Origin: JBBQVO01 sp038211505
GTDB lineage: Bacteria > Chloroflexota > Dehalococcoidia > DSTF01 > JACRBR01
DNA length: 29,587 nt
Direction of reading: 5' to 3'
Assembly (NCBI GenBank): GCA_038211505.1
Contig: JBBQVO010000017.1
Span: 1-29,587 of the forward strand
The notes below the pieces were generated by a model. The model saw only the letters and a program-made list of their open reading frames with translations. It did not search any database and was not told the DNA's origin. Shown piece by piece: positions 1 through 7,869 of the stretch (the first letter of the stretch is position 1; each line of letters starts with the position of its first letter). The position numbers and the translations under genes are program-made.

Positions 1-590
1 CCCGTGACATCGAGCGGGATCGCGCGCTTCGCGCCGCGTTCCAGCGCTAACGCGCAGGCTCTCTCGACAGCGGCTGTTGGGCCGCCAAGGACGATCTGGC
101 CGGGGGCGTTGATGTTGCAGATTTCGGCGCCGGTCTCGCGGCAGACGGTTTCGGCCGTCGCTTCGTCGAGACCGAGGACGGCGGCCATGCGGCCATCTGT
201 AGCGTCGGCGGCAGCTTGCGTCAATTCGCCGCGCCGCTCGACGAGGCGCACACCATCATCGAATGCCAATGCCCCGGCGGCGGTCAGGGCGGTGTACTCG
301 CCGAGGCTGTGGCCGCTGACGAACGCGGGTTCGGCGGCCAGTGCGCTGTGCGCGCGGGCGACCTCCAGGCAAGCGATGCTGGTGACATAGATGGCAGGTT
401 GGGAGTTGAAGGTCTTGCCGAGTTCGTCCGCGGGGCCGTCGAAACACAGTTTCGAGATCGAACGCCCGAGGGCGGCGTCGGCGCGATCGAAGAGATCGCG
501 CGCAACGGGCTCAGCGTCGTACAGGTCGCGACCCATGCCGACTTCCTGTGAACCCTGGCCGGGGAAGACCCATGCGATGCGGTCAGGCAT
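1..590 (-). CDS. fabD: Malonyl-CoA:ACP S-malonyltransferase, C-terminus cut by window edge
   Basis: Transfers malonyl from CoA to acyl carrier protein in type II fatty acid synthesis, in the cytoplasm. The minus-strand reading frame begins MPDRIAWVFPGQGSQ, the classic FabD N-terminus, and contains the nucleophile motif GHSLGEY about 90 residues in; GQGSQ forms part of the active site in this family. About 197 residues are visible, against roughly 310 for the full family, so the catalytic His region lies beyond base 1. The ATG at 588-590 was chosen because the conserved N-terminal strand starts directly after it; the ATG at 598-600 is out of frame and hits a stop at once. It lies 53 bp downstream of rpmF on the same strand and is probably co-transcribed with yceD and rpmF. 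Confidence 0.93.
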   Translation of the reverse strand, partial: MPDRIAWVFPGQGSQEVGMGRDLYDAEPVARDLFDRADAALGRSISKLCFDGPADELGKTFNSQPAIYVTSIACLEVARAHSALAAEPAFVSGHSLGEYTALTAAGALAFDDGVRLVERRGELTQAAADATDGRMAAVLGLDEATAETVCRETGAEICNINAPGQIVLGGPTAAVERACALALERGAKRAIPLDVT

Positions 591-643
591 CGGTCGTCAT
601 CCGGGCCGTTGCTAAGGGGACGTTCAAAGGGCGACGCGTCACG

Positions 644-841
644 CTATTCGGCAGTCTTGGCCGCCTTGACGGCGACAGCGCCGGCCTGCTTGTAGAAGCC
701 GCAGATCGGGCAGGCGGTGTGGGGCAGACGCAGGTTGCGGCACTGGCTGCAGCGCGTGAGGGCGGCAGGCTTGAGCGCCATGTGACTGCGGCGCTTGCCC
801 TGGCGAGCCTTGGGATATTTACGTTTTGGAAGTGGTGCCAC
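644..841 (-). CDS. rpmF: Large ribosomal subunit protein bL32
   Basis: Small structural protein of the 50S subunit. The 65-residue product begins MAPLPKRKYPKARQGKRRSH, typical of L32, and carries two CxxC pairs (CSQC and CPIC about 12 residues apart), so it is the zinc-binding form. Translation starts at GTG (839-841). An AGGAG at about 10 nt upstream supports this start. A short Ala/Lys-rich tail follows the second zinc knuckle. It sits between the YceD-like gene and fabD; yceD-rpmF followed by fatty-acid synthesis genes is a common bacterial arrangement, although plsX and fabH are absent here between rpmF and fabD. Confidence 0.95.
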   Translation of the reverse strand: MAPLPKRKYPKARQGKRRSHMALKPAALTRCSQCRNLRLPHTACPICGFYKQAGAVAVKAAKTAE

Positions 842-935
842 GGAAACAATGCTCCTCTCTCGATTTCAGCCGGCAGTCTAGCAGTTTGCAGGCTATGAGA
901 CAGAAGCGGGCGCGGTGGGATCGCGCATGGCGTGA

Positions 936-1448
936 TCAGCGCAGTTTCAGCTCGGAGAGCTTCGACCAGCGGGCGTCCGATGCGTCGGTCGCGCAGGTGT
1001 GGCCATCGGACTCGATCTCCGCGCCGCAGGTCTGGCAGAGGCCGCGGCACTCGTCGGCGCAAACGGGCGCCATCGGCAGCGCCATCTCCCAGTACTGTCG
1101 AACCGGCTCGGCGAGATCGAGCATGTGGCGCGCGCTGATGCGGTATGCGTCGAGTTCCGTCTCGGAGGGCTCGACACGGCCGCCATTGATGATGTCGATC
1201 GTCGGGATGTACTCCTCCTCGATCACGAGATCGATGGGGTATTGCGCCGGTTTCAGGCAACGGCTGCAGTCGGCGCTTGCCTCGCCGTGGAGGCGGGCGC
1301 GCACGAGGACGCCGCGCGGCGTCCTATCGAGGCGGCACCGGCCGAAGAAATGATGCGTCTCGCCATCGATGCGGACGTCGTCATCGATGTCGTATTCACG
1401 GAGGGCGCCGGTATGTTCTTGCAGGAGGGAGGAGACATTGAACTGCAT
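936..1448 (-). CDS. YceD/DUF177 family protein (23S rRNA accumulation factor-like)
   Basis: 170 residues matching the YceD (DUF177) pattern: an N-terminal beta-rich half, then the conserved ADCSRCL segment at about residue 60, and a C-terminal cysteine cluster (CADECRGLCQTCG followed by a last Cys near residue 154) that probably binds zinc. In E. coli and plants, YceD homologues are needed for normal 23S rRNA accumulation; that role is inferred here from family and from the adjacent rpmF. The start ATG (1446-1448) is preceded by a strong GAGGTGA Shine-Dalgarno sequence at 1452-1458. A candidate promoter lies upstream at 1467-1496. Likely first gene of the yceD-rpmF-fabD operon. Confidence 0.88.
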   Translation of the reverse strand: MQFNVSSLLQEHTGALREYDIDDDVRIDGETHHFFGRCRLDRTPRGVLVRARLHGEASADCSRCLKPAQYPIDLVIEEEYIPTIDIINGGRVEPSETELDAYRISARHMLDLAEPVRQYWEMALPMAPVCADECRGLCQTCGAEIESDGHTCATDASDARWSKLSELKLR

Positions 1449-1466
1449 CGGTCACCTCGTCGGTTC

Positions 1467-1496
1467 AGCGTATCGAGCGGCGCGGCGCGCCGTCAA
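1467..1496 (-). promoter_or_regulatory. Candidate sigma-70 promoter of the yceD-rpmF-fabD operon
   Basis: Read on the minus strand: TTGACG (1496-1491), 18-nt spacer, TACGCT (1472-1467), about 20 nt before the Shine-Dalgarno sequence. The -35 is close to consensus; the -10 is weaker. It is divergent from the candidate promoter at 1504-1534. Confidence 0.4.
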
Positions 1497-1503
1497 ATCG
1501 CGC

Positions 1504-1534
1504 TTGTCTCTCAGCCGCATGCATGACCTATAAT
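1504..1534 (+). promoter_or_regulatory. Candidate sigma-70 promoter of the zinc-ribbon/recombinase-like/rnhC operon
   Basis: A perfect TATAAT at 1529-1534 with TTGTCT at 1504-1509, spacing 19 nt. It stands out in GC-rich sequence and lies about 100 bp upstream of the first gene of the plus-strand operon. Confidence 0.5.
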
Positions 1535-1624
1535 CGCTGAACGTCCTGCGTACGCGAAACATGAACTCTTCCACCGCTCCGGCCGGCCGTATCGGTCGTC
1601 GTCACGGCGCGGAGGATCGACACG

Positions 1625-1657
1625 ATGCGGTCTTACTTACATGCCTGTTGTCGCTGA
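1625..1657 (+). CDS. Possible 10-residue leader peptide overlapping the next gene
   Basis: ATG at 1625 reads MRSYLHACCR and stops at 1655-1657, inside the start of the zinc-ribbon gene (ATG 1641) in another frame. The only good Shine-Dalgarno nearby, GGAGGA at 1611-1616, is spaced 8 nt from this ATG and 24 nt from the ATG at 1641. That suggests ribosomes load here and re-initiate at 1641. It could equally be chance. Confidence 0.25.
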   Translation: MRSYLHACCR

Positions 1658-2339
1658 CCTCTGGAACTTGCAAGAGACCGACACCGCACTGGATAGCCGG
1701 CGCGGATCGCTCGACGACGCCCAGTCGCGGCTCGGTGATACGGATGAGCTCGTGGCGCAGCGCGCGCGGGCCGAAGAGTTGCAGGCGGCGCTGAGAGCGG
1801 CGGAGTCAGCGCAGAAGGACGTCGAGATCGAGGCTGACGATCTGAAGGCGAAGATCGAACCGGCCGAGAAGAAGCTGTACAGCGGCACGATCAAGAACCC
1901 GAAAGAGCTCGGCGATCTGCAGGCGGATATCGATCAGTTAAAGCGTCACCTGTCAGCCGTTGAAGATCGGGATCTTGCGGCGCTGACCGCCGTCGAGGCG
2001 GCGGACAAGGAGTATCGCGCGGCGGCGGGCGAACTCGACGTGATGGAGACGTCGGCGCGGGAGGAGCAGACCGAACTGACGCAGCGGATCGTCAAACTGC
2101 AGGGCGAGATCGCCGAGTACGAGACCGAACGCGGCGATCGCCTTGAATACGTCGATGACGACCTGCTCAAGCGCTACGAGCACATTCGGGCGGCACATCA
2201 GGGGCGCGCGATCGCGAAGCTGGATCGCAACCTCTGTCTCGGCTGCCGCATCTCGCTGCCGACGCAGCTCGTGAACAAGGCGCGCGCTGGCAACGTGCTG
2301 GTGCAGTGCCCCAACTGCGAGCGCATTCTGTATGCGTAG
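1641..2339 (+). CDS. Coiled-coil protein with C-terminal C4 zinc ribbon (zf-RING_7/DUF164 type)
   Basis: 232 residues. Residues 1-180 form a long charged antiparallel coiled coil (heptad-rich, Glu/Ala/Arg/Leu), with the central turn motif SGTIKNPKEL at about residue 80 that is typical of this family. The C-terminus is a C4 zinc ribbon, CLGC at about residues 200-203 and CPNC at about 223-226. Members of the family occur widely next to RNase H or GTP-cyclohydrolase-like genes and have been proposed to bind nucleic acid or assist the cell envelope; the exact role is unknown. It is followed after 3 bp by the recombinase-like gene, then after 2 bp by rnhC, so the three are almost certainly one operon. 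The start at 1641 is the only in-frame ATG; its own Shine-Dalgarno is poor. Confidence 0.85.
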   Translation: MPVVADLWNLQETDTALDSRRGSLDDAQSRLGDTDELVAQRARAEELQAALRAAESAQKDVEIEADDLKAKIEPAEKKLYSGTIKNPKELGDLQADIDQLKRHLSAVEDRDLAALTAVEAADKEYRAAAGELDVMETSAREEQTELTQRIVKLQGEIAEYETERGDRLEYVDDDLLKRYEHIRAAHQGRAIAKLDRNLCLGCRISLPTQLVNKARAGNVLVQCPNCERILYA

Positions 2340-2342
2340 GCC

Positions 2343-3746
2343 ATGAAAGCGATCGGCTACTTCCGCGAGCCCGCCGGCGCGGCATCGACGCTGGGCCAGC
2401 AGAACAAATCGTTCCTCGACTTCTGCGCGCAGCATGGATACGAAGTAGCCGGCACGTTTGCGGATTGCGCCAGCAGCAACGGACACGCTCCCGGATTCCG
2501 AGAACTCGTCGTGTTTCTTCGCGCACACGACGGCGATGAACTGATTGTTGTCATCGCCGATCTGCAGACGCTGGGATCGGACCTCCGCGACACGGCTGTG
2601 CGGCTGTTTCAGATCGAGGGGCTGGGAGCGCGCATCTCGCCGATGACCGGCGCCGCCGACGCGGAGTCGGAACTGATGTCGGCGTGGACATCGCAGGATG
2701 GGCCGGGGCGCCTGAGTGATCGCGTGCGCGCAGCGATGCGGCGCAAGGCGGTAAAGGGAGAAGTGCTCGGCCGGCCGCCGTACGGCTACAAAGTCGGCAA
2801 TCGGCGTCGTCTCGAACTCGTGCCGGAAGAGGCCGTCGTCGTGCGGTACATCTTCCGTCTCTATCTGCATGAGGGGCTCGGCATCCGCCTGATCGCGCGG
2901 CGGCTGAATGAAGAAGAGTTGCGAACGCGGCGCGGCGGCAACTGGAGCATGGTGAGCATCCGCGACATCCTGCGCAACCGCGCGTATCTGGGGACGTATT
3001 CGCGATTTGGCGTGCGCGTCCCTGGCAGCCATCCGTCGCTCGTCGCGAACGACGATTTCAAGCTGGTGCAGGATCGCTTGAACGCACGGCGGACGAGCTA
3101 CGCGCCGCGAGTGGCAGGGCAGTTTTTGTTGTCGGGTCTGGCGCACTGCGGGTACTGCGGGAATAAGCTGATCGGCGTCAGTCGCAAGCAGGCGTGGAAG
3201 CGCCAGAGCGGCGAGGTGGTGTCGAATTCGTATCGCTACTATCAGTGCGAATCGCGCACGAATCAAAGCGTGTGCAGCTATCACACCCGCCGTGCTGACG
3301 ATCTCGAGGCGGCGGTGCGCGATGGGCTGGCGCGCGCTGTTCGCGACGATGTGTCCGACGTCGATGACGAGGCGGGATCTTCGGCCGAGGACTTGCCGCG
3401 CGACGTTGAGAAGCTGCGAGCGCGGATCCGGTCGCTCGATCGGAAGCTCGAGACGCACATCGACGACGCGGCGAAGGGACGGCTGACGCGCGACAAGATG
3501 CACGCGCTAAGCATCGCCGCCGCTGGCGAACGATTGCGCGTCGAAGACCAGCTGGATGCGATTGAACGCGTGGCCGGCGGCCGGATCAGCGGCGCCGAGC
3601 GAAGGCGCGCGCGTGACGCGGCCGTCACACAGATAGCCGCGACCTGGTGCGATGGAACGTTCGACACGCGACAGTCGGCGCTCCGCGAGGTGTTGGGGCG
3701 CGTGACCGTGACGGACGACGCAATCACGCTCGTCCTTCGCACCTAG
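2343..3746 (+). CDS. Large serine-recombinase homologue with lost active site (probable pseudoenzyme)
   Basis: 467 residues with the full layout of a large serine recombinase: resolvase-like N-terminal domain (1-120), recombinase DNA-binding domain from about 125 (GRPPYGYK at 143-150), zinc beta-ribbon (CGYC near 275, then two further Cys in the YYQCES...VCSYHT segment), a coiled coil (about 355-410) and a short beta tail. The residues that do chemistry are gone. The Y-x-R-x-S motif reads YFREP, so the nucleophile serine position is Pro10 while Arg8 is kept. The family motif DRLSR reads DLQTL at 73-77, losing both arginines. The C-terminal DNA-binding parts look intact, and the frame is open. 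It is packed 3 bp after the zinc-ribbon gene and 2 bp before rnhC with no att sites or cargo. I infer a domesticated, non-recombining DNA-binding protein. Confidence 0.85.
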   Translation: MKAIGYFREPAGAASTLGQQNKSFLDFCAQHGYEVAGTFADCASSNGHAPGFRELVVFLRAHDGDELIVVIADLQTLGSDLRDTAVRLFQIEGLGARISPMTGAADAESELMSAWTSQDGPGRLSDRVRAAMRRKAVKGEVLGRPPYGYKVGNRRRLELVPEEAVVVRYIFRLYLHEGLGIRLIARRLNEEELRTRRGGNWSMVSIRDILRNRAYLGTYSRFGVRVPGSHPSLVANDDFKLVQDRLNARRTSYAPRVAGQFLLSGLAHCGYCGNKLIGVSRKQAWKRQSGEVVSNSYRYYQCESRTNQSVCSYHTRRADDLEAAVRDGLARAVRDDVSDVDDEAGSSAEDLPRDVEKLRARIRSLDRKLETHIDDAAKGRLTRDKMHALSIAAAGERLRVEDQLDAIERVAGGRISGAERRRARDAAVTQIAATWCDGTFDTRQSALREVLGRVTVTDDAITLVLRT

Positions 3747-3748
3747 CG

Positions 3749-4690
3749 GTGGCCGCCAAGAGCATCACCGTCAAACACGATGCGGAGCGGGTGATCGCCG
3801 ACCTGCAGCGTCATGCGGACGATGCAGGCGGCTCGATCGAGCGCGCGCCGCTGCAGAACGGTGCACGGATCAAACTGCATCTTGCCACCGGTCGCGATGT
3901 TGGGCTCAACGTTTACCCGTCGAAGGGCGGCGGCTGCAAGATCGTCTTCGATCAGGCCGAGACGCCGGAAGCGGACGCGATCGCGGCGCTCGTCGCCGGC
4001 ACGCCGTCGGCGGTGAAGGCCGGGAAGAGCGCGGGCACGACGATCGCGCCGGTGCTCGACGATGTCTCGGCATGGATCGGGTCGGACGAGAGCGGCAAGG
4101 GCGACTACTTCGGGCCGCTCGTCGTCGCTGCTGTCGCGCTCACGTCGACCAACTGGCGCGTGCTTGAGGCGCTCGGAGTACAGGACAGCAAGAATCTTAC
4201 GGATGCGCGGGCGACGTCGCTGGCGGGCGAGATCGCGGGGGCGTTTCCGAACGAAGTGATCGCGATCATGCCGCAGCGCTACAACGAACTGTGGCGCGAA
4301 TTCGGGAACGTGAACAGGTTGCTGGCGTGGGCGCACGCGCGCGCGATCGAGAATGTGGCGGAGCGCGCGCCAGATGCGGTGGCCGCGGTGGCGGATCAGT
4401 TTGGCGACGAGTCGTTAATTCGCCGCGCGTTGTTTCAGCGTGGCAAGGAACTGCGGCTTGTGCAGATGCCACGCGCCGAGCGCGACCCGGCGGTAGCGGC
4501 CGCGTCGATCCTGGCGCGTGCGGAGTTCTTGCGGCGTCTCGATCAGCTGGGCCGCGGCGCCGGCGTGCGACTACCGAAAGGGGCGTCGGCTCGGGTGGAT
4601 GCCGTCGCGCGGGGGCTGGCGGCGGCGCGCGGGCGTGATGGGTTGGCCGGTCTGGCGAAGATGCACTTCAAGACGACGCTGAAGCTTTGA
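3749..4690 (+). CDS. rnhC: Ribonuclease HIII
   Basis: Endonuclease cutting the RNA strand of RNA-DNA hybrids, in the cytoplasm. 313 residues from GTG at 3749, the same length as the Bacillus enzyme. An N-terminal TBP-like substrate-binding domain (about 1-90) precedes the RNase H fold. The catalytic signature GSDESGKGDYFGPL, with the paired Asp-Glu, lies near residue 110, followed by QDSKNL carrying the third acidic residue. An open frame extends upstream to 3647, but this overlaps the recombinase-like gene and lacks family similarity; the GTG two bases after that gene's stop gives the expected N-terminus (VAAKSITVKHD). No RNase HI or HII is visible in the window. Confidence 0.92.
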   Translation: MAAKSITVKHDAERVIADLQRHADDAGGSIERAPLQNGARIKLHLATGRDVGLNVYPSKGGGCKIVFDQAETPEADAIAALVAGTPSAVKAGKSAGTTIAPVLDDVSAWIGSDESGKGDYFGPLVVAAVALTSTNWRVLEALGVQDSKNLTDARATSLAGEIAGAFPNEVIAIMPQRYNELWREFGNVNRLLAWAHARAIENVAERAPDAVAAVADQFGDESLIRRALFQRGKELRLVQMPRAERDPAVAAASILARAEFLRRLDQLGRGAGVRLPKGASARVDAVARGLAAARGRDGLAGLAKMHFKTTLKL

Positions 4691-4817
4691 CGCGCACCGA
4701 CGTTCTGCGAGATCGTTCGTTCGCGGCGGCGGATGGCGATGTGTCAGAATGACGGTGGCTTGCCGTCGGGGTGAGCGTGCACGGAGACCGTTCAGCGCCA
4801 TGGAAATGGAGAGTCCC

Positions 4818-5051
4818 ATGGCGAATTGGGAATACAAGGTCGTGTACGTTGATTTTCGAGGCAGGATCTCGTCTGAAGGGGCGGAGTACATCCGACAGGG
4901 CGGTGAACACCGCACCGGGTTCGTCCGCGGCTACCTCGACAAGCTCGGCGAGGAAGGCTGGGAACTGACCGGCTTGCTCCCCCTGATGAGGCCGGAGAGT
5001 AGCTACTTCATGCTGAAGCGCCCGAAGGGCGCGGCGGCAGCTGAAGGTTAG
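4818..5051 (+). CDS. DUF4177-type small protein
   Basis: 77 residues starting MANWEYKVVYVDFRGRISSE and ending with a LDKLGEEGWELTGLLP motif and a YFMLKRP strand, the pattern of the DUF4177 family (WEYK start, then GWEL). Function is unknown; these are small cytoplasmic alpha/beta proteins. The ATG at 4818 was chosen over the upstream in-frame ATG at 4749 because GGAGAG lies directly upstream and the conserved region starts at the second codon. It lies 127 bp after rnhC, so it may have its own promoter. Confidence 0.75.
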   Translation: MANWEYKVVYVDFRGRISSEGAEYIRQGGEHRTGFVRGYLDKLGEEGWELTGLLPLMRPESSYFMLKRPKGAAAAEG

Positions 5052-5075
5052 TATAGGTCGGCGCTGAGGGATTCG

Positions 5076-5094
5076 TGCCGCTTGACCGGCGGCA
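5076..5094 (+). terminator. Weak hairpin after the DUF4177 gene
   Basis: TGCCGC, 7-nt loop, GCGGCA (6 bp stem) about 25 nt after the stop, followed by a short T-rich stretch (TTCTTGT at 5100-5106). It may be a weak terminator; no long T run is present. Confidence 0.3.
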
Positions 5095-5163
5095 AGCCGT
5101 TCTTGTAGGTCATGGTAGAGGCGACAGGTTATAGGATCGCCGGACGCGGCGGTGTGAGGCTTG

Positions 5164-5487
5164 ATGGAGACTGACGAGAGCGTCGCGCGCGCGGCCAACA
5201 CGGTCGATGAGGACAGCGACGATGACTACGACGGGTACGAGATCACGCCCGCGGAGCCGCTGCCGCAGGTGTCGTCGCTGATCGCGGTGATCCGGATCAT
5301 CGCTGTGCTGGGGATGGGGCTGTGCGCGTCATTCGGGCTCTTCATCATGCTCGTCGGCGTGAAGGGGATCATTGTCGGGATCCCGATCATCCTGCTTTCG
5401 ATCCCGTGCTACTACGGGATGCAGTTCGCAGAGAAGCTGGCGACACGCGAAGAGCGCGAGGCCGCCGCGAAGGCTGCCGCGGAGTAG
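5164..5487 (+). CDS. Small membrane protein with two helices, hypothetical
   Basis: 107 residues. The N-terminal 40 residues are strongly acidic (DEDSDDDYDGYE), then two hydrophobic helices (about 40-62 and 65-85, the latter rich in Ile/Gly), then a basic/acidic Ala-rich tail (KLATREEREAAAKAAAE). I do not recognise a family with a known role. The ATG at 5164 follows GAGG with short spacing; the TTG one codon earlier is an unlikely start. Its stop codon (5485-5487) directly abuts the stop of the convergent gene at 5488, leaving no room for an intergenic terminator. Confidence 0.7.
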   Translation: METDESVARAANTVDEDSDDDYDGYEITPAEPLPQVSSLIAVIRIIAVLGMGLCASFGLFIMLVGVKGIIVGIPIILLSIPCYYGMQFAEKLATREEREAAAKAAAE

Positions 5488-5877
5488 TTACCCAGCATCG
5501 GCCGACGGCTTGAGCGCCGCGACGAGCGCGTCCGGGTCTTCGACCGCGATCACGACGCGGTCGAACTTGAACGGCCACGGCACGAACATGATGCTCATCC
5601 GCGTAGGTTCGGCCAGCGCGATCTCGACGAGCCCCTGACGCGACCCGAGCAGGCCGACGCGGCGGAATCCCGCACGCAGCCCGATGCCGCCGTACCAGTG
5701 GGCACTGACCGTCTTCGCACCGCTGATATCGGCGCGGGCGATGGTTTCGTCGAAACCGAACCCAAACCGGAAGTGTGCATCGCCTTCCGTCACGTCAACG
5801 AACGCACTGCCCGACGTGATGCCGGCGACGAGCAAGAACGGTCTCCAGACAGGGTCGATCCGGGCATTGAATTTCAT
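5488..5877 (-). CDS. Conserved hypothetical protein, PH-like beta fold
   Basis: 129 residues starting MKFNARIDPVWRPFL. It is predicted to be beta-rich with a central HWYGGIGLR segment and a C-terminal VEDPDALVAALKP helix. This pattern resembles small bacterial PH-like proteins of unknown function found in Actinobacteria and Chloroflexota; assignment is by eye and tentative. The start at 5875-5877 is supported by GGAGG with 7-nt spacing; a start seven codons earlier would sit inside the upstream gene's stop region. It follows the lipoprotein hydrolase gene by 17 bp on the same strand, so the two are probably co-transcribed. Confidence 0.65.
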   Translation of the reverse strand: MKFNARIDPVWRPFLLVAGITSGSAFVDVTEGDAHFRFGFGFDETIARADISGAKTVSAHWYGGIGLRAGFRRVGLLGSRQGLVEIALAEPTRMSIMFVPWPFKFDRVVIAVEDPDALVAALKPSADAG

Positions 5878-5894
5878 CCTGTTTCCTCCGGCTC

Positions 5895-7853
5895 TCAATC
5901 GCCGATCGCGAGGGTGAGGTCGAGAGCGTGCCCGCGGAGTTCGAGATCGTTGGTGGCGGTCTCAGCGACCGGGCTGCCGTTGATGCGGAATGTGATGACG
6001 CCGCTCTTTGCGCAGCCGGAGATGGCATCGGGGCCACTGACAAGGACGGCGTAGGACTCGGGATTGGCGAATTGCATGACGACGGGCGGGATGGCGCTTT
6101 CGCCGCAGAGCGTATCGCCGATGTACGCCTGCACTATGGTGCCGGGGGCGAGCTGCGTTCGAGCAGTATCGAGGGCTTTGCCGAAGACCGGCGTGCTCGG
6201 TTGGGCCGCCGTGAGGTCGGTCGACGAGAGATCGGCGTTTAGGGTGAGTTGGTGGCCCGAAACAGGCCACGGCACAGGCCGCGCGGTGAGCATCTTGCCG
6301 TCGGAGAAGACGGCGAGCGCGACGGTGTCGCCGGGCGCGCCGCAGCCGCGGATTTCGGTACCGGCGGCGATGGTGCGGGCGTAGCGGCCGGCTGGGGGGT
6401 CGCCGTCAAAGCTGCAGACCTGGCGCAGGCCGTTGTGACGGACTTCGATCCAGAAGTACGGCGCGTCGGCGGGCTTGCTATCGATCGTGATCGTGCCGGT
6501 GACGGTGACGCGATCGGCTGCGCCGGGAACCAGCGCGGCGGCGTCGCTGCCGAACCGCGGCTCGAGTGTGAAGCGCTCGCCCGCATGGCTGAGGTCGTTG
6601 GTGAGGACGTTCTCGCCCTCGGGCTTGTGGCCGTGCTCGACCCAGTCGACGAGCGCCTCGAAGCCGGCGATCCACTCGCCGTCGCTGAAGCCGCAATGGG
6701 GTGCCGCCTGGATGACGCGCTGGACTAGCATATCGCCCTTGCCGGCGGCGTCGACTTCGCGTCGCAGGATCTGCTCCTGATCGATCGGCACCTGCCAATC
6801 GCCGGTCGTGTGCAGCGTGAGCATCGGCAGCTGCAGCTCGCCGGTGATCTCGTTGCCGTCGTTGAACGCCGTGACGCGCTCCATGTCGGGCGCGATGCGG
6901 ACGACGCGGGCGTTGAAGTCGGCGCTGCTGACGCCGCTCGCCGCGCCGAATTCGTACGTGCGGTCGTTGTTGTAGGGGATGCGGAAGGGGACGAGGAGAT
7001 CGGCGCGCATCCAGTTCGTGCCGTCTTCGGCGCGCAGGCCCTGGCGGTCGAACGGACGCGGGCCGCCGGTGAGCGAGATGAGGATGTCTTCGAACTTTTT
7101 CTCGTTCGCGGGATCGCTGAGGGCGGGGCGGATGCGTTCGTTGACGAGCTTCGGGAGGTCGGTCGAGGCGTCGAATTCAGCCTGCGTGACGCCGGCGACG
7201 TAGGCGCCGGCGAAGAAGTAGTCGCCGACGATCTGCGTCTGCGCGCTCTGGCCGGCGAAGCCGCACATCGAGAGCGCGCCGTCGTAGCGGTCGCCGTAGC
7301 GCTCGGCGGCGATGTTGGTCGCGGCGCCGCCCATCGAGTGGCCCATGATGTATGTGCGTTCGGGGCGGCCGTACTTCTGGGCGAACAGATCCCAAAGCGC
7401 GGCGGTCTCATCGGCGGCGCGGCCGGGAATGAGTGCGGTGCTGCTGAAGCTCGACGCGCCCCAGGCGTAGCCGTTTTCGATGAGGTACTGGCGGATGCCG
7501 GGCGGGTCGATCGAGGCTTTCGGCGCAAGGCTCTGGAAACCGTGCATGTAGAGGACGAGCTTGCCGTTCCAGTCGTCCGGGATCTCGATGCGATAGCCGG
7601 CGCCGCCGAGCCGACCGAATTCGACCTTCGCGCCCGGGAGCGCCTTGAAGGTGGGATCGGCGATTTCGATGCCCTGGGGATCGGGGCGGTAGACGACCGC
7701 TGATGGGAGTGCGCGGGGTGTGGCGGACGCAGCGGTGACGGTGGAAGCCGTCTCCGCCTTCTTGCCACCGTCGCAGCCGACGATCGCGAACGATAGAGCG
7801 ATGCACGCGAGCGCGGCCAGCGCGACGCGCAGACTCGGGCGGCCGTTGAACAT
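5895..7853 (-). CDS. Secreted lipoprotein alpha/beta hydrolase with C-terminal beta domain
   Basis: 652 residues. A lipoprotein signal peptide ends in the lipobox AIVGC with lipidated Cys27, so the protein is probably anchored outside the membrane. The alpha/beta hydrolase domain (about 75-420) has an oxyanion motif YMHGF (102-106), nucleophile elbow GHSMGG (Ser173), a likely acid Asp352 (TTGDWQVP) and catalytic His386 (AAPHCGF). The last 220 residues form a beta-rich, Ig/carbohydrate-binding-like region of unknown ligand. Substrate cannot be told; esterase, lipase or peptidase activity are all possible. The start has CGGAG 6 nt upstream. It is divergent from the ABC-F gene, across an intergenic region with 11-bp tandem repeats. 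Confidence 0.85.
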   Translation of the reverse strand: MFNGRPSLRVALAALACIALSFAIVGCDGGKKAETASTVTAASATPRALPSAVVYRPDPQGIEIADPTFKALPGAKVEFGRLGGAGYRIEIPDDWNGKLVLYMHGFQSLAPKASIDPPGIRQYLIENGYAWGASSFSSTALIPGRAADETAALWDLFAQKYGRPERTYIMGHSMGGAATNIAAERYGDRYDGALSMCGFAGQSAQTQIVGDYFFAGAYVAGVTQAEFDASTDLPKLVNERIRPALSDPANEKKFEDILISLTGGPRPFDRQGLRAEDGTNWMRADLLVPFRIPYNNDRTYEFGAASGVSSADFNARVVRIAPDMERVTAFNDGNEITGELQLPMLTLHTTGDWQVPIDQEQILRREVDAAGKGDMLVQRVIQAAPHCGFSDGEWIAGFEALVDWVEHGHKPEGENVLTNDLSHAGERFTLEPRFGSDAAALVPGAADRVTVTGTITIDSKPADAPYFWIEVRHNGLRQVCSFDGDPPAGRYARTIAAGTEIRGCGAPGDTVALAVFSDGKMLTARPVPWPVSGHQLTLNADLSSTDLTAAQPSTPVFGKALDTARTQLAPGTIVQAYIGDTLCGESAIPPVVMQFANPESYAVLVSGPDAISGCAKSGVITFRINGSPVAETATNDLELRGHALDLTLAIGD

Positions 7854-7869
7854 GCGGACTCCGTATTTC

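Noticed and set aside
1953..3503. 516-codon minus-strand ORF opposite the zinc-ribbon and recombinase-like genes
   Set aside because: It is antisense to two genes with clear family motifs. Its composition is that expected of GC-rich antisense frames.
2343..3746. Mobile element carrying the serine recombinase
   Set aside because: No inverted ends, att duplication or cargo was seen. The gene is packed tightly between housekeeping genes and its active site is lost.
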